64,000 nt of DNA, taken from Bradyrhizobium sp. C9. GTDB taxonomy: Bacteria > Pseudomonadota > Alphaproteobacteria > Rhizobiales > Xanthobacteraceae. The stretch lies in NCBI RefSeq assembly GCF_002532045.1, contig NZ_NWTG01000015.1, positions 1 through 64,000 of the forward strand. Direction: 5' to 3'. The notes below the pieces were generated by a model that saw only the letters and a list, made by a program, of their open reading frames with translations, was not told the DNA's origin and did not search any database. The translations under genes were made by a program, and so were the position numbers. Shown here one piece after another: positions 25,419-35,260 of this stretch. Each line of letters starts with the position of its first letter. Within the stretch, counting starts at the first letter, position 1.

Positions 25419-27341
25419 TCAGGAGTCCTGTCGCGACTTGGTCTTTCGATACTGGGTGAAGTCCGGATCGTGCGTCATTTTCCAGTAGTCGACGAACCGC
25501 CACGGCATCGCCGAGAACACCCGGCCGCTCCTGTTGCGGTAGTAGGTCGTCATGCCCGGATGCGTCCAGATCAGCTGCTCATGCTCGGCATCGACATTGC
25601 GGATGTATTCGTCATGTGCATCGGGATGCACGTCGATCGCAGCGATATCGTTCTCGATCATCTCGACGAGGCAGGCGGAGATGTAGCGGCTCTGGCATTC
25701 CGACTGGAAGATCACGCTGCCGCCATGCGCAGGTCCCGAGTTGGGGCCAAGCATCAGAAACAGATTGGGGAAGTCAGGCACGGTGAGACCGAGATACGCG
25801 GTCGGATTGTCGTCGCGCCACGCCTGCTTGAGGGTCTTGCCGTCGCGCCCTGTGATGTTGAGACGCGCCGCCATCTCCGAGACCTTGAAGCCGGTCGAGA
25901 TCACGACGACGTCGTGTGGCCGCGATGAGCCGTCGGCCGTGACGATACCGTCGGCCGCGAAATGGTCGATCTTGTCGGTGACCAGCTCGACATTCGGCCT
26001 CGTGAGCGTCTTGAACCAGTTGTTGTCGAGCAGGATGCGCTTGCCGTAAGGCGGATAGGTCGGCATGCACTTCTCGATCAAATCGGGGCGGTCCTTCAGC
26101 TCGGAGAGGATGAAGTCGGCCAGTTCCCGGCGATGCCGGTCGTTGCCCTTGTTGACGGCGCGGTCCGGATGCGGCCAGGCCGGATCCTTGCGCAGGAATG
26201 GCAACAGCCCGTCGCCGTAACGCCAGAACATGTTGAAGCGGTACCACTGCACATAGAACGGGAGATGGGCGAGCAGCCACTGCGCACCTTCGGTGATCGG
26301 ATCGGAATAGCCCTTCACCGGCCGCGCCCACTGCGCGGTGCGCTGGTAGACGGTGACCGAGGCGACGCGGTCGGCGATCGACGGCACCAGCTGCATCGCG
26401 GTCGCGCCTGTACCGATCACAGCGACATGCTTGCCGTCGAGCTTGATATCGTCGGACCACAGTGCTGAATGAACCTTCTGGCCAATGAAATCCCCGTCTC
26501 CCTTGAAGGAGGCAGGCGAGGGATCGTTGAGCTGCCCGATCGCGCTGACCAGCGCGGTGGACTCGAAGGTCTCCTCGCCGTTCGCGGTCTTCAGCGTCGA
26601 GATCCAGCGGCGCTTGCCTTCATCCCAGCGCGAAGCGACGAGCTCGGTCGAGAGGCGGACGTGCTCGCGGATGCCGTATTCGCGCACGACCTTGAGCAGA
26701 TAGTCGAGCAGTTCCTGGCGCTGCGCGAAGTAGCGGGTCCATGGGTTGCGGGCGCCGAACGAGAAGGAATAGGAGTGGTTCGGCGTATCGACGCCGCAGC
26801 CGGGATAGCGGTTGACGTACCAGGTGCCGCCGATCTCGTCCTGCTTCTCGACGATGGTGTAGGGAATGCCGAGCCGCCCGAGCGCAACCCCGAGCGCGAT
26901 CGCGCAGACCCCGGCGCCGACGATCAGCACGTGCTGCTGAGCCAGCCTCGCCTCGGATGGGCGTTCGCGCCAGTGCGCGTCGCGGGATACGAACCCCATC
27001 TCTTCCCGCATCAACGGTGCGTATTCCGGTGCGACGTGCTCGCCGAGCGTCGCGCGCATCATCCGCAGCATCAGCTCATCGCCGGGATCGGTGATGACGG
27101 GTTTCGGCGTTCCGTTCGCGAACAGGTTCAGCACGGCGGCGCGGATCTCGTCCTGGATCTCCTTCGGCACGCCGGCGTCCGGATCGGGGATCAGGCGGAC
27201 GTCGCGCTTCGGCTTGTACGGCGGCTCCAGCCACTTCTCGTCGCCGGTCATGTGCACCAGCACCATCAGCAGCACGCGGATGTCGCCCTCAGCGATCGCG
27301 GAGGACAGATCGAGGTGTTTGCGCGAAAGCTCGATATTCAT
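25419..27341 (-). CDS. Flavin-containing (Baeyer-Villiger-type) monooxygenase
   Basis: 640-aa FAD/NADPH enzyme. The FAD site is VLIVGAGVCAIALG (about 138-151), the NADPH site HVAVIGTGATAMQL (about 303-316), and between them FIGQKVHSALW fits the Baeyer-Villiger fingerprint FxGxxxHxxxW. An N-terminal extension of about 135 residues before the FAD motif is typical of 4-hydroxyacetophenone monooxygenase-like members. The family inserts oxygen into ketones to give esters or lactones. Last gene of the minus operon (ligase, TetR, SDR, monooxygenase), 9 bp after the SDR. The substrate is unknown; an aryl or alicyclic ketone is plausible. Confidence 0.92.
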   Translation of the reverse strand: MNIELSRKHLDLSSAIAEGDIRVLLMVLVHMTGDEKWLEPPYKPKRDVRLIPDPDAGVPKEIQDEIRAAVLNLFANGTPKPVITDPGDELMLRMMRATLGEHVAPEYAPLMREEMGFVSRDAHWRERPSEARLAQQHVLIVGAGVCAIALGVALGRLGIPYTIVEKQDEIGGTWYVNRYPGCGVDTPNHSYSFSFGARNPWTRYFAQRQELLDYLLKVVREYGIREHVRLSTELVASRWDEGKRRWISTLKTANGEETFESTALVSAIGQLNDPSPASFKGDGDFIGQKVHSALWSDDIKLDGKHVAVIGTGATAMQLVPSIADRVASVTVYQRTAQWARPVKGYSDPITEGAQWLLAHLPFYVQWYRFNMFWRYGDGLLPFLRKDPAWPHPDRAVNKGNDRHRRELADFILSELKDRPDLIEKCMPTYPPYGKRILLDNNWFKTLTRPNVELVTDKIDHFAADGIVTADGSSRPHDVVVISTGFKVSEMAARLNITGRDGKTLKQAWRDDNPTAYLGLTVPDFPNLFLMLGPNSGPAHGGSVIFQSECQSRYISACLVEMIENDIAAIDVHPDAHDEYIRNVDAEHEQLIWTHPGMTTYYRNRSGRVFSAMPWRFVDYWKMTHDPDFTQYRKTKSRQDS

Positions 27342-27350
27342 GCGGTGTCC

Positions 27351-28124
27351 TCAGCTCGCCGGTGCGTCCGGGAGGCCGCCATAGGCGGCCCAGGTGGTGC
27401 CCACTATGTAGCCGGCATCGACCGGCAGGTTGATGCCGGTGACGCCGCTGCTCTGCGGCGAGAGCAGCCAGGCGATCGCCTGAGCCACTTCCATCGGCTC
27501 GACCAGCCGGTTCATCGCAGTCGGGCGGGCCAGCAGATCCTTGTTCAGGGCGCCCGACGCGATGCCCGCCTCGAGCGCCACCGTGCGGGTGAAGCCGGGC
27601 GACACCGCGTTGACGCGGACGCCGGAACGGCCCCATTCGGCGGCCAGCGTCTGCGTGATCTGGATGACGCCGGCCTTCGCCGCGGTATAGGCGTGGATCG
27701 GACCCGACGTCATGCCGGCCACCGAGGCGACGTTGACGATCGCGCCGTGCCGCCGCTTCGCCATGCCGATGCCGACGCTACGCGCGACCAGGAAGGTGCC
27801 GCGCAGGTCGATGTTGACCTCGCGGTCCCATTGCTCCATCCGCACCCGCTCGATGGTGTGCATCTTGCCGAAAACGCCGGCGGCGTTGACGAGGCCGGTG
27901 ATCGGGCCGTGTGCCTTCTCGATGTCGGCGATGCCGGTGACGACGGCGCCTTCGCTCGCGACGTCGAACGGCGCCGGCCAGAGGATGGCGGCTGTTCCGG
28001 CCAGCGGCTCAGGCGCGATGTCGACGATGACCACGCGATGGCCCTGATCGGCAAGCAGTGTTGCGGTCGCAGCGCCGATGCCGCGGCTGCCGCCGGTGAC
28101 GAGGATGGTGCCGTCGGCGCTCAT
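27351..28124 (-). CDS. Short-chain dehydrogenase/reductase
   Basis: 257-aa NAD(P)-dependent classical SDR. Cofactor motif TGGSRGIG (10-17), NAAG (about 89-92), catalytic Ser in NVASVAG, and YTAAK with the catalytic Tyr and Lys. An acidic residue at the end of strand 2 (IVDIAPEP) suggests NAD rather than NADP. In this operon it may oxidise an alcohol to the ketone used by the neighbouring monooxygenase. Start codon overlaps the TetR stop by 4 bp (ATGA). Confidence 0.92.
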   Translation of the reverse strand: MSADGTILVTGGSRGIGAATATLLADQGHRVVIVDIAPEPLAGTAAILWPAPFDVASEGAVVTGIADIEKAHGPITGLVNAAGVFGKMHTIERVRMEQWDREVNIDLRGTFLVARSVGIGMAKRRHGAIVNVASVAGMTSGPIHAYTAAKAGVIQITQTLAAEWGRSGVRVNAVSPGFTRTVALEAGIASGALNKDLLARPTAMNRLVEPMEVAQAIAWLLSPQSSGVTGINLPVDAGYIVGTTWAAYGGLPDAPAS

Positions 28125-28765
28125 GACTTCTTTCCCTTGTCGCTCGTGGTGAACAGGCCGCGCGTGACCAGCTTCTGGTAGGCCGTGATGACGTAGTCGG
28201 GCACGGCGGTGACGCCCTGCTCGGAATAGGAATAGCGGCGGCTGAGATAGCCGCGCGCTCCCATCAGGACCTGGACGATGGCCTCGAATTCCTCGTCGCT
28301 GAAGGTGTTGGTGGCGCCCGCGGCCCGCGCTCGCTGCAGGATCCGGACATAGGCATTCGAGATGTTGTCGAAATGCTTCTGATAACCGATCGGCGCGAAG
28401 AATTCGGCCTCGTTGAGGATGCGGAGAAACTCGGGGACCTCGCGGATGAAATCGAAGAAGGCGCTGAAGCGCTCGACCTCCTGCCGTGCTTCGTTGGCGG
28501 TGCCGGTGCGCGCATGGATAAAGCGGACCATGTCGATGCCGATCTTCGGTAGTAGCTGGTCGAGCAGTTCCTGGCGGTTCTCGAAGTGATTGTAGAAGGT
28601 GCCTTGCGCGACGCCGGCAGCTTCGGTGATGCGGGCAACCGAGGCTTCGGCGTAGCCGTATTTGCCGACGACCTTGGTCGCGGCGTCAAAAATTTTCTGC
28701 TTGGTCCAGGCGTTGCGCTCGACACGGTTGAGTTTTGTCACTTTGGCGGATGTCGCTTGCGTCAT
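28121..28765 (-). CDS. TetR-family transcriptional regulator
   Basis: 214-aa repressor. The HTH lies at about 20-70: KQKIFDAATKVVGKYGYAEA, then VARITEAAGVAQGTFYNHFE, the standard TetR recognition helix. The C-terminal ligand domain has the pattern of regulators of fatty-acid or aromatic CoA operons but is not diagnostic. The gene is embedded in the operon, overlapping the ligase upstream and the SDR downstream by 4 bp each, so it is made with its targets. The 27-bp palindrome at 30299-30325 in front of the operon is its likely operator; the effector may be an acyl-CoA made by the ligase. Confidence 0.92.
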   Translation of the reverse strand: MTQATSAKVTKLNRVERNAWTKQKIFDAATKVVGKYGYAEASVARITEAAGVAQGTFYNHFENRQELLDQLLPKIGIDMVRFIHARTGTANEARQEVERFSAFFDFIREVPEFLRILNEAEFFAPIGYQKHFDNISNAYVRILQRARAAGATNTFSDEEFEAIVQVLMGARGYLSRRYSYSEQGVTAVPDYVITAYQKLVTRGLFTTSDKGKKS

Positions 28766-30258
28766 GCGGTGGCCTCGAGTTCGGTGCGGAGCACGCGTTT
28801 GAGCACCTTGCCGGATGGATTGCGCGGAAGGCTATCGCGGATGATCAACTGCCGCGGCACCTTGAAGCCGGCGAGCCGTGTCCGGCAGAATTCGGTGAGC
28901 TCGGGCAGGTCGAGCCCTGCGTCATCCGCTAGCACCACGATGGCGACCGGCTTCTCGCCCCAGCGGTCGTCGGGCAGGCCGATCACCGCGACTTCGCGCA
29001 CCCCGGGGATTTCATAGATGACGCGTTCGACCTCGGAGGAGGCGATGTTCTCGCCGCCGGAGATGATCATGTCTTTCTTGCGGTCGGTCAGATAGAGGAA
29101 GCCGTCGTCATCGAGATAGCCGACGTCACCGGTACGGAACCAGTCACCGAAGAAGGCGGATGCGGTCTTCTCGGGATCCTTCCAGTAGCCTTGCGTGACC
29201 TTCGGTCCGCGCAGGCAGATCTCGCCATTCTGCCCGGCGGGCAGGCGCTTGCCGGCGTCGTCGCGGATCTCGATCTCGACATGAGCGATCGCGCGGCCGG
29301 TCGAGCCGATCTTCTCGATCTCGCGGCCGGCGTCCATGAAGGTGTCGCCGCCGCAGCTCTCAGTGAGCCCGTAGGCATCGATGTAGCGCGCGTTCTTGAA
29401 ATAGTCAGAGAAAGCGCGGATGCGGACCTCCGGTGTCTTCTCGCCGCCGCCGATCGCCCATTGCAGGCTGGAGACGTCGTAACGTTCGCGGTTCGGGCAG
29501 GTCAGGAGGGCCGTGGTCATGACCGGCGCAAACCACGCCGCGTTCAACTTCTCGCGCTCGATCGCGGCCAGCGCCGGTTCGGGCTCGAAGGTGCGGTGAA
29601 TGCACAGCATGCCGCCGTGCCAGAGCACCGCGATGCCAGGCAGGTCGAGCGCGCCGACATGATAGAGCGGACCGACGACGAGCAGCCGCGTGTCGGCGCT
29701 CAGCCCAAGCACCAGGGTCTGGTCGGAGGATTTCCAGTAGATGTTCTCGTAGGTGAGCATCACCCCCTTGGGGCGATCCGTCGTCCCCGAGGTGTACATC
29801 AGGCGCATCAGATCGCGCGGCTGGCGCACATGGATCGGGGCCGGGGCGATGTCGGGAGCAAGGTTGGTGACGCTCGACTGCGCGACTTCACCCAGCAGCA
29901 CCACCGGTGCGCCACCGGCCGCGATCGCGGCATATTCCTCATCGGCGACCAGCAGTCGCGCGCCGGAATTGCCAACGATGTAGCCGACCTCATCGGCCGA
30001 TAGGCGATAGTTGATCGGCAGGAACACCGCGCCGATATGGCTGGTCGCAAACACCAGTTCGAGAAAGGCTGTGCTGTTCTTCATCAGGACGGCGACGACT
30101 TCGCCGGGCGCGACCCCCTGCAGCGCGAGCCAGCTGCCGACCTGCCGGATCCGCAGATCAAAATCGGCGTAGGAGATGTCCTCGCCGCGATATTTCAGCG
30201 CACAGCGGTCCGGAGTCCGTCTGGCATGAAATGCGATGAAGCTGGAAAGATTGATCAT
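28762..30258 (-). CDS. Acyl-CoA synthetase (AMP-dependent ligase)
   Basis: 498-aa adenylate-forming enzyme that activates a carboxylic acid to its CoA thioester. P-loop-like motif YTSGTTDRPKGV (about 155-166), A5 motif YGLTESCGG, hinge and A8 region GDVGYLDDDGFLYLTDRKKD, and the catalytic Lys in NPSGKVLKRVLR near the C-terminus. TTD replaces the usual TTG in the first motif, a small deviation. Substrate class cannot be read; relatives act on medium or long fatty acids and aryl acids. First gene of the minus-strand operon, starting 41 bp from the palindromic operator. Confidence 0.94.
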   Translation of the reverse strand: MINLSSFIAFHARRTPDRCALKYRGEDISYADFDLRIRQVGSWLALQGVAPGEVVAVLMKNSTAFLELVFATSHIGAVFLPINYRLSADEVGYIVGNSGARLLVADEEYAAIAAGGAPVVLLGEVAQSSVTNLAPDIAPAPIHVRQPRDLMRLMYTSGTTDRPKGVMLTYENIYWKSSDQTLVLGLSADTRLLVVGPLYHVGALDLPGIAVLWHGGMLCIHRTFEPEPALAAIEREKLNAAWFAPVMTTALLTCPNRERYDVSSLQWAIGGGEKTPEVRIRAFSDYFKNARYIDAYGLTESCGGDTFMDAGREIEKIGSTGRAIAHVEIEIRDDAGKRLPAGQNGEICLRGPKVTQGYWKDPEKTASAFFGDWFRTGDVGYLDDDGFLYLTDRKKDMIISGGENIASSEVERVIYEIPGVREVAVIGLPDDRWGEKPVAIVVLADDAGLDLPELTEFCRTRLAGFKVPRQLIIRDSLPRNPSGKVLKRVLRTELEATA

Positions 30259-30298
30259 TTGCCGTCCGCCGGGCCAATTCTGGCGCCGTTTTCTCCCT

Positions 30299-30325
30299 AG
30301 ATGAATTATGAGTCGTAATTCATCT
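30299..30325. promoter_or_regulatory. 27-bp palindromic operator between two divergent catabolic operons
   Basis: Arms AGATGAATTA and TAATTCATCT are perfect inverted copies around a 7-bp centre (TGAGTCG). It lies 41 bp upstream of the ligase start and 104 bp upstream of the binding-protein start, an ideal place for the operon's own TetR to control both directions. The AT-rich arms stand out from the GC-rich surroundings. Confidence 0.75.
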
Positions 30326-30428
30326 TTGGCTTGACGTCACCCCCCTTGCTCTGAAAACATTGCGGCCATGGAGACGGAACGATCTCCGCAAGGGATTTTG
30401 GGAACGCGAACCCGACAGGGAGGGGAAT

Positions 30429-31688
30429 ATGACGAGGACCCGGAAACCGGGCATCAGCCGGCGCTCGACGCTTGCGCTGATGGGCGCCGGTGCGGTGACC
30501 TTTGCTGCGCCTTGGGTGGCGCGCGCACAGGCCAAGACCATCAAGATCGGCATGCCGACCATTCTGTCCGGTCGCGTCGCGCAACTCGGCACGTCCTCGC
30601 GCAACGCGGTGATGCTGGAGGTCGAGAAGGTCAATGCCGCCGGCGGTCTTGCCGGACGGCAGATCGAGATGGTGATCCGCGATTCCAAGGGACAGCCGCA
30701 GGAAGCCGCGCGTATCGCGCGCGAGCTCGTCAACACCGACGGCTGCGAGATGCTGCTCGACGGCGAGGCGTCGTCGGGATCGTTCGCGGTTCACGAGGTG
30801 GCGCGCGATCTCGGCGTGCTCTGCATCCATACCTGCTCGGAGGCATCGTCGCTGACCGCCGATCCCAAGCAGCACATTCCGAACGCCTTCCGCTGCGTGC
30901 GGCAAGGCATTCATGATTCGATCGTCGGCGCCGGCTACGCGGCAGGGATCGCCAAGGCCAAGGGCCTGAAGAAATGGGCGACCTGTTCGCCCGACTACGC
31001 CTATGGCCGCGACACCACCGGCGAGTTTGTGCTGTACCTGAAGAAGTTCGCGCCCGATGTCGAGATCATCAGCGAGTCCTGGCCGAAGCTGTTTCAGCCG
31101 GATTACACCGAGGTCGTGACCAAAATCCTGCAGGCCAAGCCGCAGGCGCTCTATTCCTGCCTGTGGGGCGGCGATCTCACCTCCTATATCGATCAGGCCA
31201 ACATCTACGCGATGTTCACACAGATGGAGGTGTTCGCAGTCAACATGGCCGACTACACCGCGCTCACGGTGGTGAAGAACCTGCCCAAGGGCATCCACTC
31301 GGGCGACCGCTACATCAAGACATTCCCGCCGACGCCGGAGAATGCAGCCTGGGGCGATGCCTACAAGGCGAAGTATAACGAGTACCCGACCAACTGGTCC
31401 TGGCAGAACGCGACGGCGGTCATGTTCCTCAACGAGGCCGTCAAGAAGGCGAACTCGACCGACGGCAAGAAGGTCGCGGAGGCCCTCACCGGGCTCACCA
31501 TCAAGTGCCCGTTCGGCGCCGACGGCACCGTCACGATGCGCGCCGACGACCACACGCTGGTCGGCTACGCGATCGGCTGGGGCACCACGATCCCGCAGGA
31601 GCCCTACGTGCCTGACGTGAAGGCCGGGGACTGGAAGACCATCTTCGAGCTCGAAGCCGAGTGGAAGAAGAGCAAGGGCTACACCTGA
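30429..31688 (+). CDS. Branched-chain-amino-acid-type ABC substrate-binding protein, Tat signal
   Basis: 419-aa periplasmic binding protein (Peripla_BP_6, LivK class). A twin-arginine signal is visible: ISRRSTLALMGAGAVTFAA, cleavage near ARAQA (about 35), so it is exported folded. The mature protein begins KTIKIGMPTILSGRVAQLGT and shows AVMLEVEKVNAAGGLAGRQI, standard for the family. Many LivK-like proteins in Rhizobiales carry aromatic or dicarboxylic acids rather than amino acids. The ATG at 30429 follows AGGGAGGGGAAT. It begins the plus-strand operon opposite the ligase operon. Confidence 0.93.
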   Translation: MTRTRKPGISRRSTLALMGAGAVTFAAPWVARAQAKTIKIGMPTILSGRVAQLGTSSRNAVMLEVEKVNAAGGLAGRQIEMVIRDSKGQPQEAARIARELVNTDGCEMLLDGEASSGSFAVHEVARDLGVLCIHTCSEASSLTADPKQHIPNAFRCVRQGIHDSIVGAGYAAGIAKAKGLKKWATCSPDYAYGRDTTGEFVLYLKKFAPDVEIISESWPKLFQPDYTEVVTKILQAKPQALYSCLWGGDLTSYIDQANIYAMFTQMEVFAVNMADYTALTVVKNLPKGIHSGDRYIKTFPPTPENAAWGDAYKAKYNEYPTNWSWQNATAVMFLNEAVKKANSTDGKKVAEALTGLTIKCPFGADGTVTMRADDHTLVGYAIGWGTTIPQEPYVPDVKAGDWKTIFELEAEWKKSKGYT

Positions 31689-31700
31689 TCCGCATGCGAA

Positions 31701-31724
31701 GCGGAGGCAGCCAGTTGTCTCCGC
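31701..31724 (+). terminator. Intercistronic hairpin after the Liv-type binding protein
   Basis: GCGGAGGCA (31701-31709) and TGTCTCCGC (31716-31724) pair over 9 bp with one G-U, 12 bp after the stop codon and 50 bp before livH. No T-run follows. It probably sets the ratio of binding protein to permeases. Confidence 0.5.
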
Positions 31725-31773
31725 CTAGCATCTGATGTTTGTCGCGCGCCGGCGTTGCGGCCCGCCGTAATGG

Positions 31774-32685
31774 ATGATTCTCGTGGACCTCGACGCGCTC
31801 GCCAGTTGCCTCGCCAGTCCTGCATGTCTGGTGACGCAGACCACCAGCGGCCTGATCATCGGCATGCTGCTGTTTCTCGTCGCCGTCGGGCTGACGCTGA
31901 TCTTCGGCGTGCTCAAGGTGGTCAATTTCAGCCACGGCGCCTTCTACATGTTCGGCGCCTATTTCGCGATGACGGCCTACCAGCTCACCGGCAGCTTTGC
32001 GCTGGCGATCCTGAGCGGCGCCGTCGGCACCGCGCTCCTCGGCCTGATCTTCGAGCGCGCCTTCATGAGCCGCGTCTACGGCCGCGACGTGCTGATGCAG
32101 CTTCTGGTCTGCTATGCCTTCGTGCTGATCTTCGACGATGTCGTCCGCATGATCTGGGGGCCTGAATTTAGGTCGATGGGCATGCCGGCCGCATTCCAGG
32201 TGCCGCCGCTGTTCATCGCCGGCGGCGTGGTGCCGCCATACTACCTGCTGCTGATCGGGGTGGCGCTCGCGGCCGCGGTGGTTCTCGGGCTGGGGCTGGC
32301 GCGCTCCAGGATCGGCAAGGTGATCCGTGCAGCCGCGCACAATCCGGGGATGGTGTCGGCGCTCGGCATCAACACCGGGCTGATCTATGGCGGCGTGTTC
32401 GCGCTCGGCGGCATGCTGGCAGGGCTGGCCGGTGCGCTTGCCGCCCCCGTGCGCTCGCTGACGCCGGGCATGGGTTTCTCTGTCCTGATCGAGTCCTTCA
32501 TCGTCACCGTGATCGGCGGCATGGGCTCGATCCTTGGGGCCTTGATCGGCGCGCTCCTGATCGGCCTGATCCGCTCGTTCGGATCGCTTGGCTTCCCGCT
32601 GTTCACCGAGGGGTTGATGTATCTGTTCATGGTGATCGTGCTGGTGTCGCGTCCGACCGGCCTGTTCGGCAAGGAGGTCGCATGA
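31774..32685 (+). CDS. livH: Branched-chain-type ABC permease (LivH)
   Basis: 303-aa inner-membrane permease with about eight helices. LivH hallmarks: the N-terminal GLTLIFGVLKVVNFSHGAFY, the EAA-like cytoplasmic loop RSRIGKVIRAAAHNPGMVSA and GFSVLIESFIVTVIGGMGSI. The ATG at 31774 follows GTAATGG and gives a short N-terminus before the first helix. The start of livM overlaps its stop by 4 bp. It belongs to the operon with the Tat-exported binding protein, so transport of the same unknown acid is likely. Confidence 0.94.
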   Translation: MILVDLDALASCLASPACLVTQTTSGLIIGMLLFLVAVGLTLIFGVLKVVNFSHGAFYMFGAYFAMTAYQLTGSFALAILSGAVGTALLGLIFERAFMSRVYGRDVLMQLLVCYAFVLIFDDVVRMIWGPEFRSMGMPAAFQVPPLFIAGGVVPPYYLLLIGVALAAAVVLGLGLARSRIGKVIRAAAHNPGMVSALGINTGLIYGGVFALGGMLAGLAGALAAPVRSLTPGMGFSVLIESFIVTVIGGMGSILGALIGALLIGLIRSFGSLGFPLFTEGLMYLFMVIVLVSRPTGLFGKEVA

Positions 32686-33701
32686 CCGAGTTGCAGGCAG
32701 GCCAGGGCGCGCAGCCCCTCGAAGTGCCCCGGATCGACGCCAGGCCGCAGCGCTATCGCGATCTGCTGATCGCGCTCGCGGCCTTTGTCCTGCTTGCACT
32801 GCTCCCGATGATGTTCGGCAGCAAGCAGCTGCTCGACTTCGTGATCCGCTGCGCGGCCTACGGCCTGTTCGCGACATCGCTCAACCTTCTGGTCGGCTAC
32901 ACCGGCCTGATCTCGTTCGGGCACGGCATGTTCTTCGGCCTCGGCGCCTATGGCTTCGGCCTCATGATGCAGAAGACCGGCGTGCCGATCCCGGTGGCCT
33001 TTGTTGCCACGCTGGCGATGACCTTCGTCATGGCCGTCGTGATCGGCGCCATCTGCGTGCGACTGAAGGAGATCTATTTTGCCTTTGTCACGCTGGCGTT
33101 CCAGATGCTGATCCACTCCACCATCCTGTCGTGGCAATCGCTGACGGGCGGCGACCAGGGCCTACGCGGCGGCATTCCGCGGCCGCCGTTCCTCGGCATC
33201 GACCTCTCGAACCATCTGCATCTCTACATCACGAGCTGCGCCCTGCTGGTGATCGGGCTGCTGCTGATGCGGCAGATCGCGCAGTCGCCGTTCGGCTACA
33301 CGCTGCGCATGATCCGCGACAACGCCACGCGGGCGAGCTTCATCGGCATCGACGTCTGGCGCGCCAAGCTTGTGATCTTCGTGCTGGCGGCGCTGTTCGC
33401 CGCGACCGGCGGCATCATCATGGCGCTGTTCGTCTCTGGCGCCTATCCGGAGTTCGCCTACTGGACGATCTCGGGCGAGGGCATCTTCATCAACATGCTC
33501 GGCGGCGTGACGACCTTCCTCGGGCCGATGGTCGGAACGGTGCTGCTGCTGATCCTCAACGACACCGTCACCCGCCTGACCGAGTATCACGGCATCGTGC
33601 TCGGCATCGTGATCCTGTTCTTCGCCATAGGCCTGCGAAAGGGCTTGATGGACTTCGTCGTCGAATGGTTCGCCCAGCATCGCGGCGAGGGGCGCGGTTA
33701 G
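32682..33701 (+). CDS. livM: Branched-chain-type ABC permease (LivM)
   Basis: 339-aa inner-membrane permease, partner of LivH. Family pattern: SLNLLVGYTGLISFGHGMFF, then the EAA loop PFGYTLRMIRDNATRASFIG followed by IDVWRAKLVIFVLAALFAAT and GGVTTFLGPMVGTVLL. About nine to ten helices. The start overlaps livH (ATGA); livG follows after 2 bp. Confidence 0.94.
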   Translation: MTELQAGQGAQPLEVPRIDARPQRYRDLLIALAAFVLLALLPMMFGSKQLLDFVIRCAAYGLFATSLNLLVGYTGLISFGHGMFFGLGAYGFGLMMQKTGVPIPVAFVATLAMTFVMAVVIGAICVRLKEIYFAFVTLAFQMLIHSTILSWQSLTGGDQGLRGGIPRPPFLGIDLSNHLHLYITSCALLVIGLLLMRQIAQSPFGYTLRMIRDNATRASFIGIDVWRAKLVIFVLAALFAATGGIIMALFVSGAYPEFAYWTISGEGIFINMLGGVTTFLGPMVGTVLLLILNDTVTRLTEYHGIVLGIVILFFAIGLRKGLMDFVVEWFAQHRGEGRG

Positions 33702-33703
33702 CC

Positions 33704-34458
33704 ATGCTGGAAATTCGCGCCCTCTCGAAATCCTTTGGCGGCGTCAAGGCGACCGACAACGTCTCGCTCGACTTTGCCGACGGTTCGCTCACCGCTGTGA
33801 TCGGTCCCAACGGGGCCGGCAAGAGCACCTTCTTCAACCTGATCACCGGCGCGCTGCGGCCGGATGTCGGCCAGATCCTGCTCAATGGCGTCGACATGGC
33901 GGGCAAGACGCCGCCGGAGATCGTGCGCCACGGCATCGGCCGGGCCTTCCAGGTCGCGAGCATCTTCCCGTCGCTGACGGTCGAGGAGACGATGCTGGCG
34001 GCGGTCTGCGCCGATCAGCGCCGCGCCGGCGTGATGCATCGCCGCTTTCCATTGGCCGAAACGCGCGACCGCGCCGAGCATGCGATGGAGCTGCTCGGCC
34101 TCGCCGGCAAGCGCAACAGGACCGCGGCGACGCTGTCGCATGGCGACCAGAAGCTGCTCGATATCGCGCTCGCGCTGGTGCTCGACCCCAAGGTGCTGCT
34201 GCTCGATGAGCCGACCGCGGGCATGGGCACCGAAGAACGCTGGCGCATGATCGACAAGGTGCGCGAGCTCTGGGAGAAGCAGAAGATCACGGTCGTTTTC
34301 ATCGAGCACGACATGGATATCGTGTTCAAGATCGCACCTGAGATCGTCGTGCTGTGCTATGGGCGGATCCTTGCGACCGGAACGCCGGATGCGATCCGCA
34401 GGAATGAGGCCGTCATCGAGGCCTACCTCGGCAGCGACGACCACGCGGGAGCGCTGGC

Positions 34459-34462
<4 letters not shown>
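33704..34462 (+). CDS. livG: Branched-chain-type ABC ATP-binding protein (LivG)
   Basis: 252-aa ATPase. Walker A GPNGAGKST (about 31-39), signature LSHGDQKLLDIALAL (SHGD in place of SGGQ, common in LivG of Rhizobiales), Walker B LLLDEPTAGMG, H-loop EHDMDIVF. The ATG at 33704 is chosen because the protein then begins MLEIRALSKSFGG, the normal LivG start; a longer frame runs antisense-like through livM. It overlaps livF by 4 bp. Confidence 0.94.
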
Positions 34463-35175
<713 letters not shown>

Positions 35176-35180
35176 GGCAG

Positions 35181-35223
35181 GATCCGGAAAAGTGCGCAGC
35201 GGTTTTCCGAGACGATCATGCCC
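35181..35223. repeat. REP-like palindromic element
   Basis: GATCCGGAAAAGTGCGCAGC continues into GGTTTTCCGAGACGATCATG; CGGAAAA pairs with TTTTCCG across a short loop, and GATC...GATCATG flank it. I recognise it from memory as a form of a palindrome common in intergenic DNA of Bradyrhizobium and related genera. It lies inside the operon between livF and the CoA-transferase gene. Confidence 0.7.
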
Positions 35224-35260
35224 AAGAGAATAAGGCTCTTCGACTGTCATGGGAGGACAA

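Noticed and set aside
26469..28181. 570-residue plus-strand frame opposite the monooxygenase and SDR genes
   Set aside because: Low-complexity Arg/Asp/Gly-rich product typical of antisense frames in high-GC DNA; the minus-strand genes have full domains.
30306..31553. 415-residue minus-strand frame opposite the Tat-exported binding protein
   Set aside because: Shadow of the binding-protein gene; Arg/Gly-rich with no motif.
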